Source of the DNA: Planctomycetota bacterium
GTDB lineage: Bacteria > Planctomycetota > J058
NCBI GenBank assembly: GCA_003695705.1
Contig: RFHU01000377.1
Location: forward strand, 1 to 64,000
DNA length: 64,000 nucleotides
Direction of reading: 5' to 3'
The translations under genes and the position numbers were made by a program. Under the pieces are notes generated by a model that searched no databases, was not told the DNA's origin, and saw only the letters and a list, made by a program, of their open reading frames with translations. Shown here piece by piece: positions 21,898-31,800 of the stretch. The stretch's first letter is position 1, and every line of letters starts with the position of its first letter.

Positions 21898-23598
21898 GTG
21901 GCGCGAGGGATTGGCGAAATTCTGCAGGACATGGGCTTCGTCGACGAGGCGGAGATCCAGGAAGCCCTGCGGCTGCAGGAGAACAAGGGCGGCAAGCTCG
22001 GAGACATCTTGATCGAGTTGGGCTATGTCTCCGAGCCCGACGTCCTCTTCGCACTGGCCGAACAAACCGGTATGGAGGTCGCCGACCTCGACGAGGAAGA
22101 GGTTCCTCCCGAGGTCATCGAGATGGTCCCCAAGACCTTCGCCACGACCTACCGGGTGTGCCCGGTCGGCTACGAGGACGGCGTGCTCGTGGTCGCACTG
22201 GCCGATCCCATGAACCCCACGGTCCTCGACGACCTGCGCTTCATGCTCGACCTCGAGATCCGGGGTGCGGTCTCGACGCCCGAGGCAGTCGACCGCGCGC
22301 TCGAACGCTACTACGGCGGCGTCGACGACGGGACCTTCCAAGACACCCTCGCCGAAGCTGGCTTCGACCCGGACGACTTGGAGATGGTCGAGGAGGGGAA
22401 GCAGCTCGAGGACCTCGAGTCTCAGACCGCGTCCACTCCGGTCATCAAGCTCGTCAACCTGATCCTTCTCCAAGCGATCAAGGACCGGGCCGCGGACATC
22501 CACCTCGAGCCCTTCGAGAAGAGCTTCAAGGTGCGTCAGCGCATCGACGGGGTCCTCTACGACCTCAAACCTCCCCCCTCCCCCCACCTCGCGCGCGCCG
22601 TCATCTCCCGCATCAAGGTCATGGCGGGGCTCGACATCAGCGAGGTCCGCATGCCCCAGGATGGGCGCATCGAGCTCAACGTGGGCGGGAAGCCCGTGGA
22701 CATTCGCGTCTCCACCCTTCCGGTGGTGCACGGCGAAGCTTGCGTGATGCGCATCCTCGACCGGAGCAACGTCGACCTCGACCTGAACAACCTCGGCATT
22801 CGCCCCAAGGACCTCGAGGTCATCAAGTCGCTCATCGTGAAGCCGAACGGGGTCATCCTGGTTACGGGCCCGACCGGCTCCGGGAAGACGACCACGCTCT
22901 ACAGCTGCCTCAACGAGATCAACACCATCGACCGCAAGATCCTCACCACCGAGGACCCGGTCGAATACGACCTCGACGGCATCATCCAGTGCGCGATCAA
23001 CCCCGAAGTGGAAATGACCTACGCATCCGCGCTGCGCGCGGCCCTGCGGCAGGACCCCGATGTGATCTTCGTCGGCGAGATCCGTGACCTGGAGACGGCG
23101 AGAATCGCCGTAGAAGCCGCGTTGACCGGACACCTCGTCCTCTCCACCCTCCATACCAACGACGCCCCGTCGGTCGTGACCCGCCTCATCGACCTGGGCG
23201 TCGAGCCCTTCCTCCTCAGCGACGTGCTCGAGGGGGTCATTGCCCAGCGCCTCGTGCGCCGCATCTGCGCCGAGTGCAAGGTCCAGTACACGCCGGAACC
23301 CCAGGAGATCATGGAGGTGGGGCTGAAGCCCGACAGCGTCCGTGGTCGCAACTTCTTCTACGGCGAGGGGTGCAAGCGGTGCAATTCGACCGGCTACAAG
23401 GGTCGGCAAGCCATCTTCGAGATGTTCCTGGGAACTCCTACCGTCAAGCAAATGATCGCCGACAACGCCAAGCTCGCCGACATCCGCCGTCAAGCCCGCA
23501 AGGACGGCATGCGCACGTTGCGGGAGTCCGGGATCCTGGCCGTCTACGAGGGCACCACGACCTTGGAAGAAGTCGTCCGAGAGACCATCAACCACTGA
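21898..23598 (+). CDS. Second PilB/GspE-type assembly ATPase
   Basis: MshEN repeats GIGEILQDMGFV.. and KLGDILIELGYV..; GPTGSGKTTTLYSC; TTEDPVEYDL; GEIRDLETARIA; CAEC...CKRCNSTGYKGR. Confidence 0.92.
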   Translation: MARGIGEILQDMGFVDEAEIQEALRLQENKGGKLGDILIELGYVSEPDVLFALAEQTGMEVADLDEEEVPPEVIEMVPKTFATTYRVCPVGYEDGVLVVALADPMNPTVLDDLRFMLDLEIRGAVSTPEAVDRALERYYGGVDDGTFQDTLAEAGFDPDDLEMVEEGKQLEDLESQTASTPVIKLVNLILLQAIKDRAADIHLEPFEKSFKVRQRIDGVLYDLKPPPSPHLARAVISRIKVMAGLDISEVRMPQDGRIELNVGGKPVDIRVSTLPVVHGEACVMRILDRSNVDLDLNNLGIRPKDLEVIKSLIVKPNGVILVTGPTGSGKTTTLYSCLNEINTIDRKILTTEDPVEYDLDGIIQCAINPEVEMTYASALRAALRQDPDVIFVGEIRDLETARIAVEAALTGHLVLSTLHTNDAPSVVTRLIDLGVEPFLLSDVLEGVIAQRLVRRICAECKVQYTPEPQEIMEVGLKPDSVRGRNFFYGEGCKRCNSTGYKGRQAIFEMFLGTPTVKQMIADNAKLADIRRQARKDGMRTLRESGILAVYEGTTTLEEVVRETINH

Positions 23599-23712
23599 CA
23601 TCGAGGGCCCCGAGGCCTCGCGCCGGCGGGTCTACCCGCTTGCGCCCCGCGCACGGTCGCCCTAGGATCGCAACCCTGAGCCGCAAGCCGCCCGGAGCGA
23701 CGGAGAGGACCA

Positions 23713-24951
23713 ATGCCGACCTTTACTTGCGAAGCTGTCGACGGCAAGGGCAACAAGGTCAAGAAAGAGGTCGACGCGGAAGACCGTGACGAGGCCATGG
23801 TCAAGCTCAAGGGCATGGGACTCTACCCGACCAAGGTGGAAGAGGCCGCGGGCCGCGGCGCGGCCGCAGTCGCCGGGGGCGGCGGTGAGCGACGCGCCGG
23901 CCGGACCTTTACCATTGGCGGCGTCAGCCTCGGCGCCCTGACGACCTTCACCCAGCAACTCGCCACCCTTCAAGACGCCGGCCTGCCCATCGTTCGCTCG
24001 CTGCGCATCCTGGAGGGCCAGCTCAAGCCGGGCGTCCTCAAGAACGCACTCCTCGACGTGGCCGAGGACGTCGAGTCGGGGGCGACGCTCTCGGAGGCCA
24101 TGGCCAAGCATCCCAAGTGCTTCGACCGCCTCTACGTGGGCATGATCAAGGCCGGCGAGGCCGGCGGTGTGCTCGACACCATCCTCGACCGCTTGGCGAA
24201 CTTCATGGAGAAGTCGCTCAAGCTGAAGAAGAAGGTGATCGGCGCGCTGATCTACCCGATCGTCGTCACCGTCGTCGCGGTGGGCATCCTCGCGGGCATC
24301 ATGAAATTCGTGATCCCCGCCTTCAAGAAGATGTTCGAGGAGACGGGGATCACCCTCCCGGCCCTCACCGAGATGCTCATCGAGGTGTCGAACTTCGTCA
24401 GCGACTACTGGTTCCTGCTCCCCGGGATCCCCATCGTGGGCCTGCTCATCCTCAAGGGCCTCAAGTCGCACCCGCGGTCGAAGTACATGATCGACAAGTT
24501 CACCCTGCACATGCCGGTGTTCGGAACGATCATCCACAAGTCCACCATCAGCCGCTTCTCTCGCACCCTGGGAACACTCATCGCCTCGGGCGTCCCCATT
24601 CTCGAGTCCTTGAGCATCACGCGCGAGGCGACGACCAACGACGTCATCGCCAAGGCGATCGACGACGTGCACGCGTCCATTCGCGAGGGCGAGTCCATCG
24701 CCCGACCTCTGCAAGAGGCGGGGGTGTTCGACGACATGATGGTCAACATGGTGGACATCGGCGAAGAGACCGGTGAGCTGGACAAGATGCTCAACAAGAT
24801 CGCCGACAACTACGACGACGACGTCGACGTGGCGGTCGAATCCTTAAGTTCCATCATCGAACCGATCCTCATCGTTGGCATGGGCGGAGCCGTCGGATTC
24901 ATCGTCATCGCGCTCTTCCTCCCGCTGATCCAACTCATCGAGAAGCTCTGA
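23713..24951 (+). CDS. pilC: Type IV pilus/type II secretion inner membrane protein PilC/GspF
   Basis: FTQQLATLQDAGLPIVRSLRIL, MIKAGEAGGVLDTILDRLA, MVDIGEETGELDKMLNKIAD repeats. Confidence 0.93.
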   Translation: MPTFTCEAVDGKGNKVKKEVDAEDRDEAMVKLKGMGLYPTKVEEAAGRGAAAVAGGGGERRAGRTFTIGGVSLGALTTFTQQLATLQDAGLPIVRSLRILEGQLKPGVLKNALLDVAEDVESGATLSEAMAKHPKCFDRLYVGMIKAGEAGGVLDTILDRLANFMEKSLKLKKKVIGALIYPIVVTVVAVGILAGIMKFVIPAFKKMFEETGITLPALTEMLIEVSNFVSDYWFLLPGIPIVGLLILKGLKSHPRSKYMIDKFTLHMPVFGTIIHKSTISRFSRTLGTLIASGVPILESLSITREATTNDVIAKAIDDVHASIREGESIARPLQEAGVFDDMMVNMVDIGEETGELDKMLNKIADNYDDDVDVAVESLSSIIEPILIVGMGGAVGFIVIALFLPLIQLIEKL

Positions 24952-24970
24952 TCCGACCCTCCGGCGCAGC

Positions 24971-24995
24971 CCGAAGGCACGTCGCGAGCCTTCGG
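24971..24995 (+). terminator. Hairpin downstream of pilC
   Basis: CCGAAGGC-9 nt-GCCTTCGG, 8-bp perfect stem. Confidence 0.4.
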
Positions 24996-25048
24996 CCCGC
25001 TTCGCTCCGCAACGGAGTCGCTCGTCGCCAAGGGCCCTGGGCCGGCGT

Positions 25049-26383
25049 GTGGATCCGCGCCGGCTACCCGTCGCAAAGGCGTCGCCCTTGGTCCCGCAGA
25101 GGTCGAAGTGCGTCGGCTATGCTTCGGATGTGGTCGATCCTGCCGACGAAACCATCGACGTCCCGCCACCGCGGCGAGACCGCACGCAGGGCTACGCCGC
25201 TCGCGCAGGGGCTCCGCCGCCTGCGCGCCTGGCAGGATACGAGGTGCTCGAGGAGCTCGGACGCGGAGGAATGGCGACCGTTTACCGCGCGCGAGCTCCG
25301 GGAGGCGGCCAAGAGGTAGCCCTGAAGATCCTCCACTCCGAGGGTCCCCTCTCGGTGGAGGACCGGCTGCGCTTCCTGCGTGAGGCGCACGCGGCCTCGC
25401 GCTTGGAAAGCCCGAACATCGTGCGCGTACTCGACTGGGGCTACGCAGACGGACGCGCCTACCTGGTCATGGACCTGGTCCGCGGACGCGCGTTGAAGGA
25501 ACGACTCGCCGAAGGTCCCCTGCCGGTTCGGGATGCGGTCGCCGCGGCGGAGTCCCTCGCGCGGACCTTGGCCTACGCCCACCGGCGGGGCATCGTCCAC
25601 CGAGACGTCAAGCCAGGAAACATCCTCCTCTCCGCCGAAGGGCGACCCCTCCTCAGCGACTTCGGCCTGGCCAAGCCGAGCGACTCCTTCTCCACCGACC
25701 TCACCTCGACCGGGCAGGTGCTGGGGACGCCGGCCTACATGGCTCCCGAACAAGCTCGCGCCGAGCACGGACGGGTAGGTCCCTCGGCAGACCTCTACGC
25801 GCTCGGCGCCAGCTTTTTCGAAATGCTCACGGGGCGACCGCCCTTCGTCGGCTCCTCCCCGCTCGAAGTGCTCAAGTCGGTGATCGAAGACATGCCCCCC
25901 TTGCCCTCGGCGCTGCGGGCCGGCCTCCCGGACAGCTTGGACGCGGTCCTCCTCACCTGCCTCGCCAAGGATCCAGAGGACCGCTACCCCTCCTGCGAAG
26001 CCCTCGCCGCGGACTTGCGAAGGTTTTCCAGCGGGCGCCCCGTGGTCGCCTGTTTGCCGCGCCCCGAGGAAGTCGTTGCGCGGTCCATCGTCAGCGAAGA
26101 GGGCCTCGTGGTTCGTTCGCCCGAGACTTTCTTGGGTGGCTTCGACCCCGACTACGCGGACCACGCCGAACGCTTGCTCGAGCGCTTCTCACGCCTCCTC
26201 CGCGAAATCTCCGTCTCCATCGTCAACGACGGGCACATCGACGCAGGCGAGACCCGGGCCATTCGCGCGGAGTGGGAGCGACTCAAAGCGTATGCCGAGG
26301 CCTTCGTCGGCGCCTGCGAGGAGGGGGTCTTCGCGCAGCCTCGCCCCGACGGATCCTCACCCAACGCGCCCAACGAGTCGTAA
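25049..26383 (+). CDS. Ser/Thr protein kinase
   Basis: [46 protein letters not shown]; helical C-terminal extension. Start codon uncertain. Confidence 0.88.
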   Translation: MDPRRLPVAKASPLVPQRSKCVGYASDVVDPADETIDVPPPRRDRTQGYAARAGAPPPARLAGYEVLEELGRGGMATVYRARAPGGGQEVALKILHSEGPLSVEDRLRFLREAHAASRLESPNIVRVLDWGYADGRAYLVMDLVRGRALKERLAEGPLPVRDAVAAAESLARTLAYAHRRGIVHRDVKPGNILLSAEGRPLLSDFGLAKPSDSFSTDLTSTGQVLGTPAYMAPEQARAEHGRVGPSADLYALGASFFEMLTGRPPFVGSSPLEVLKSVIEDMPPLPSALRAGLPDSLDAVLLTCLAKDPEDRYPSCEALAADLRRFSSGRPVVACLPRPEEVVARSIVSEEGLVVRSPETFLGGFDPDYADHAERLLERFSRLLREISVSIVNDGHIDAGETRAIRAEWERLKAYAEAFVGACEEGVFAQPRPDGSSPNAPNES

Positions 26384-26544
26384 CTCGCGTTGGTTCGGAC
26401 GCGCCGGCCCTCTCCTGGAGGCCCCAGAATTCCCGATGCCCCACGGATGTCGTGTGCTACGCTCCAGGTCTGATTTCCAGACCGGACGCGGATCCCGGGC
26501 GCGTCACCTGTTTTCCTTTTCCCGGGAAGGATAAGCATTGCATC

Positions 26545-26829
26545 GTGAAGAACATCTACGTCGGCAACCTCCCCTTCCAGACGGACGAGCAGGAGCTGCG
26601 CACCCTCTTCGAGTCCTACGGAGAGGTTTCTCGGGCCACGATCATCTGCGATCGTGACACCGGTCGTCCCCGCGGCTTCGGCTTCGTGGAGATGCCGAAC
26701 GATCAAGCGGGCGACAAGGCCATCGAGGCCCTGAACGGCAGCGACCTCGGGGGACGGAACCTGACGGTCAACGAGGCGCGCCCGCGCCAGCCGCGGCAGC
26801 GGCGCGGCGGCGGCGGAGGCCGCTGGTAA
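26545..26829 (+). CDS. RNA-binding protein with single RRM domain
   Basis: VKNIYVGNLPFQT (RNP2) and RPRGFGFVEM (RNP1); glycine/arginine-rich tail. Confidence 0.92.
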   Translation: MKNIYVGNLPFQTDEQELRTLFESYGEVSRATIICDRDTGRPRGFGFVEMPNDQAGDKAIEALNGSDLGGRNLTVNEARPRQPRQRRGGGGGRW

Positions 26830-26852
26830 GCCTCGAGCGACGAGGTCGTCTC

Positions 26853-26878
26853 GACGCCCCGCCCTTCGGCGGGGCGTC
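26853..26878 (+). terminator. Hairpin terminator after the RRM gene
   Basis: GACGCCCCGCC-CTTC-GGCGGGGCGTC, 11-bp perfect stem followed by TTCGTTT. Confidence 0.75.
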
Positions 26879-27057
26879 TTCGTTTCCGGAGGAGTTCACG
26901 AACGGCGCCCGGGAAGGGCAAGGAGTCCGCCCGGCAGCGATGCGGCCGGACGCGGTCGCAGCGTCGGCCGCATTGCGGCGTCCGGACCTCCCGCAAGCCG
27001 GCCGCCACGGGAGGGCGTCAGCGTCACGAAGCCGCCCCGCGGCTCCCCCTCGAGCCG

Positions 27058-28626
27058 CTACGCAATGCCGTAGCGCTCGAGGAGATGGTAGAGGGTGGTC
27101 CTCGGAATCCCGAGTTGCCGCGCGGCACGGCTCTTGTTGTTCTGGCACTCGGCCATGGCCGCGAGGACCATTTCGCGCTCCACCTCGCCGAGGGTCTTCC
27201 CGGAGAGTTCTCCACGCGCCCGGGCGACGCCGCGGCCTTCGCGGATCTCGGGGGAAAGCTGCTGCGCCGAGACCCTCTGGAGGCCCAGGGCCGCGAGCCG
27301 CTTGGCTTCGTTCTCCAGTTCGCGCACGTTGCCCGGCCAGGAGTATCCCACCAGGAGCTTCTGCGCCCGCGAAGTCAGCTTGAGCCCTGGGCGCCCGGCC
27401 TGCTCGCAGAAGGTCTCGAAGAGGGGCAGGATGTCGCTCGGACGTTGTCGAAGCGGGGGAACGAAGATCCTCAAGACGTCCAGCCTGTAGTAGAGGTCTT
27501 CGCGGAAGCTCCCCGAGCGAATCATCTCCCGCAAGTCCCTGTGGGTCGCCGCCAGGACGCGGCAGGCAATGGGTCGGCTGGCCGTCGCCCCCACGGGACG
27601 GACGACTTGCTCTTGCAAGACACGGAGGAGCTTCCCTTGCATGGCGGGACTCATGTCGCCCACTTCGTCGAGGAAGAGGGTCCCCCTTCCTGCCTCCACG
27701 AACAGACCGTCCCGGTCGGCGACGGCGCCCGTAAAAGCGCCCTTGCGATGACCGAAGAGTTCGCTCTCGAGAAGGCTTTCGGCGACGGCGGCGCAGTTCT
27801 CCGAGAGGAAGGGCTCGGTGGGGAAGGAGCCCCGCGCGTGAATCTCGCGGGCGACGAGCTCCTTCCCTGTGCCGCTCTCACCGATCACCAGCACCGGGTC
27901 CCACGTGCGCGCTGCGCGCTCGATCTGCTCGTAGAGCTTGCACATGAGCGGGCTCGAACCCACGAGTCTCCCGAAGCGAAGTCGCCGGCGTGGCGCTGGC
28001 TCCCGAACCGCTGCCGCCGCCTCCTCCTGGGCCGCTCGCTGGGCCTTCAACTCCTCGAGTTCGCGCAGGGAGGCTGCGGAAGCGCGATCGGCTTGGGGCG
28101 CTCCCGCCAACAGCTCGGCCGTCTCCATCGCCAACGCGGCCTGATCGGCGAAGGTGGCGAGAATCTCCAAGTCGCTCTGGCTGAAGGCGCCCTTGCTGAA
28201 GCGATGGTCGAGGTAGAGGACCCCGCGGATCTCGCCGCGCAAGCGCATGGGGACGCAGACGATGGAGAGGACACGCCGGGCTTGGACGCTGGAAATCTCG
28301 AGGACATCCCGGTCCTCTTCGCTGGTGGTGACCAGCCCACGGCCTTGCTCGCACACGCGCCGCACGACGGTCCGCGAAACCTTCGATTGCCCTCCCTGGA
28401 GCGCTGCCTTGTCGAAGCCGCGCGCGACCTCGACCTTGAACCGGAACCCCCCGCTCGGCTTGCGGCCCAGCACCCGCACGAGGAATCCCCGCTCGGCCTC
28501 GGTCAGCTCGATGGCGGCGTCGAGGATGAGCGGCAGCAGGCGGGAGACGTCTCGTTCGGCAACCAAAAGGTGGGAGAGGTCGCGTACTCGGCGCAGCCAG
28601 GTGATTTCGCGTTCCGGATCGACCAT
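27058..28626 (-). CDS. Sigma-54-dependent transcriptional regulator (GAF-AAA+-Fis HTH)
   Basis: GAF-like N-terminus; GESGTGKELVAREIH, GHRKGAFTGA, GTLFLDEVGDMS; C-terminal Fis HTH NKSRAARQLGIPRTTLYHLLERYGIA. Confidence 0.92.
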   Translation of the reverse strand: MVDPEREITWLRRVRDLSHLLVAERDVSRLLPLILDAAIELTEAERGFLVRVLGRKPSGGFRFKVEVARGFDKAALQGGQSKVSRTVVRRVCEQGRGLVTTSEEDRDVLEISSVQARRVLSIVCVPMRLRGEIRGVLYLDHRFSKGAFSQSDLEILATFADQAALAMETAELLAGAPQADRASAASLRELEELKAQRAAQEEAAAAVREPAPRRRLRFGRLVGSSPLMCKLYEQIERAARTWDPVLVIGESGTGKELVAREIHARGSFPTEPFLSENCAAVAESLLESELFGHRKGAFTGAVADRDGLFVEAGRGTLFLDEVGDMSPAMQGKLLRVLQEQVVRPVGATASRPIACRVLAATHRDLREMIRSGSFREDLYYRLDVLRIFVPPLRQRPSDILPLFETFCEQAGRPGLKLTSRAQKLLVGYSWPGNVRELENEAKRLAALGLQRVSAQQLSPEIREGRGVARARGELSGKTLGEVEREMVLAAMAECQNNKSRAARQLGIPRTTLYHLLERYGIA

Positions 28627-28887
28627 GGGGGGATTGTCCCATTCGCCGAAAGCTCCTCAAGCGGTCCCGGAGCAACGGCGCGCCTCCGAGGCCACCGCGG
28701 GACCGCCGCTTGCCCGGTCGGCGCGACCCTTTCGGAGCGCGCCGCCCCGCGCCCCCGAAGGCGCGTTGCCCGTTCCGGCGCCGCAGCGGGTCGGCGAGAA
28801 CCGGCAGGGACCTCGACGCCTCTCTTCAGGAACGGCTGGTAGCCGGGATGGGCCAGGTATGTGCGGCCGATCCCCGGCGCCGTTGGA

Positions 28888-31800
28888 TCAGCGGCGCCGC
28901 CGCTTCTTCCGCACAGGCTGCGGCTCGGACCGCTCCGAGTCCCCCGAGGCCTCGGGATCGGTCTTCCGTCCGAGGTAGCTCCCGTCGGCGAGAGCGGCCA
29001 GCCCCCGATCGAGAACCGTGGTGAGTTCCTTTCGACCCGGAGGAACGCGCGCTCTGAGCGTCTGGAGTCGCTGCCGAGCGTTCTCCACCTTCCCTTGGCC
29101 GGCGATGCAGTAGGCGCGTAGGACCTCGAGGTTTACGTCGACGGTCGTGGGGGTGCGGGCGTCCACGGTCCGGATGGCGTTGAGGGCGTCGGCGAAGCGG
29201 CGAAGGCGAACGAGGCGCTCGATGCAGCGCAACGCAAGCGGAGGGGGGGCCGCCTTGCTGAGCGCGGCGCGCAGCAAAAGCTTGGTGGCCAGGTCCTCTT
29301 GCTTGCGCGCGACCGCCGTCTCGGCAATCGCGGCGTGGGCCACGGGCGTCTCCCCCGCCTGCGGATGCTTCAAAACGACCCGCCCGAGTTCCTCCGCTTC
29401 CGTGTAGCGACCCAGATGGTTGAGGAGTTGAATGGCACGGATCCGGAAGGCGAGGACGCGCGGGTTTTGCTCCATGGCTCGCTTCAGGCGACCGAGACCC
29501 TCCGCGACCTTGCCCGCGTAGACCTCCGCGGTCGCCGTCGCAATCAGCAAGTGCTCTGGGTAGCGAGGCAAGCGTCCCTTGGGGGCGGCGAGTTCCGCGG
29601 CGAGTTCCGCGGCGAGGCGTGCGAAGTCCTCCCGGCTCGCGAAGCCGGCCGGGAGACGCTCCTGCACCGTGAGCAGATTCACACGCCCGATCTTGGCGGC
29701 TGGTTCGCGCGCCTCGAGTTCGAGCCAGCCCCGCAGCCACCCCTGGTGATCGCCCGCGGTCAACTGGCGGAGCAAGGCCTGCGCCCGCGTTGCGTTCGCC
29801 TGGGTCGTAAACAGGAGCGCAGGCAAGCGCTCCCAAACGAAGGGAGGCTCTTGGTCCGGCCCGAAGTAGCGAACCGTGAGCTTGACGCTCGTCTTGGCTC
29901 GAGAACTCGGGGGCTGAACCACGAGGACCGCGTAGCGACCGGAACGCAGGGGGCGCGAGCCTCGCCCCGCGAGGAGGAGCGTCTCGTCGGGAGAAGGCGT
30001 GTTCGCCTGCAACTCGCACTCATTGAGGTTCTTCGGCTGGCCCCGGCTCACGTAGAGGTCGATGTCGGTCGTCGCTTCGCTGAGGGTCAGCAATACGGCC
30101 CGCGTACCCTCGGGCACCACCAGATCGAACGGGAAGGAGTGAAGCCGACCGCCCCCGTTGAAGCGGACCGTCTTGGAGCAGTTCTGCGCAATGGTACGCG
30201 CCTGCGCCTCGCGCTCCTTGCGCTCCCGCGTCGCCCCCTCGAGGGCGGCGATGAAGGACTCGACCTCGCGCAGCGCGTGTTCCCCTCTGCGCCGCGCCTT
30301 CTCCTTGGCCTGGCGGAGCGCGCGGACGCGACGTTCGTCGTCTCCTCGCGGTTGGCTGTGGATCACGGCCTCGGCGAGTTCTGCCCAGGGGTCGTCGACG
30401 TCGAGGTTGCGGGCGGTGCGCTGGTCCTCGAAGGCGTCCGGTCGGCGGCCTCTGCGGGCCAAGAGGATCGCGCGGTCCACCAGAAAGACCTGCCGGAACT
30501 TGTCGCTCCGAACTGCCTTGTTGGCCGCCTCGAGCCCCTCTCGCGCGGCTTCGTCGTCGCCGAGGGGTTTGCCCTCCAAGCGCAGGAAATAGGCGAGGGC
30601 GCCGTAGGCTTCGGCCTCGAAGCTCCCGCGCTCGCTCGAGCGGAGGAAGCGCTTGAGCCGCTTGCGCGCGGACTCGTGGGCTCCACGGAGATGCGCGAGG
30701 TAGGCCTGCGCGATCTCCTCGGCGGCCTTCTCCTCGGTCTCCTCCAAAGGCCCGAGCCCTTCCGCCGCCTCGGCCTTCTCGAACAGCGCCTCCGCCGCCT
30801 CCCGGTCGCCGTATTGGCGTAGCTGGATCAGTCCCGCGGCAAGGTTCGCTCGCGCCCGATGCTCCTTGGACCGGGCCGCGAGCAAGAAGTCTTCCAGGGC
30901 CCCCTTCCACGAACAGCGGAGGCGCCGCACCAAACCCCGCCGATAGGCCGTCGCCGGGCGAGGCTTGCTGTCCGGGCGCAGCTTCGCCTCGTAAGCGACC
31001 GCATCATCGAAGGCCGCCTCGGAGCGCCCCAAAGCACGCAGGAGTTCGGAGTAGGTGCTGGCCGCGCGGGCCTGGGCGTAGGCGTCCTGGCCTCCGGTCA
31101 CCGCGCGTTCGGCGCGCTGAGCGAGCTGCTCCCGCTTGCGGCGACGCGCCGCCTCTTCGCGGCGTTTCCGCTCGGCCTCGGCCTCCTCCTTGGCCCGGCG
31201 TTCCTCTTCCTTGCGCAGACGCGCCTCCTCGCGCCTCCGCTCCGCCTGGTAGTTGCTGTGGATGGCGGCGACGAGTCCGACCGCACCGACGACGGCGAGC
31301 GCAGCCCCGGCGACGACCGCCGCCTGCGCGCGGTTGCGACGGATCTTGCGCAGCCACGCCGTGAGGGGCGACGGCTTGCGGGCCCGCACGGGCTCGCCGG
31401 CAAGGTAGCGCTCGAGGTCCTCGGCCAGCTCGAGGGCGGTGGCGTAGCGCCCTTCCTTCTCCTTGCAAAGGCACTTCAGGCAGATCGCCTCCAGCTCGGG
31501 CGGAGCGCTTGGGCGGACTTGCCGCGGAGGCACGGGCTCCTCTTCGACGATCTTGCGCAGAAGTTCGTTCTGCGTCTTGGCCGTGAAAGGAACGCGCCGG
31601 GTGATGACCTCGTAGAGGATGGCGCCGAGGGCGTAGACGTCCGAGCGCGCGTCCATGGCACGGTGGTTCCCGCGTGCTTGCTCGGGGGGCATGTAGTAGG
31701 GCGTGCCGATGGCCACCCCCGACTTGGTCATGCCCTGGTCGGCCTCGAGGTTCTTCGCGAGCCCGAAGTCCATGATGTAGGGTGTCCCGTCCTTGGCCAC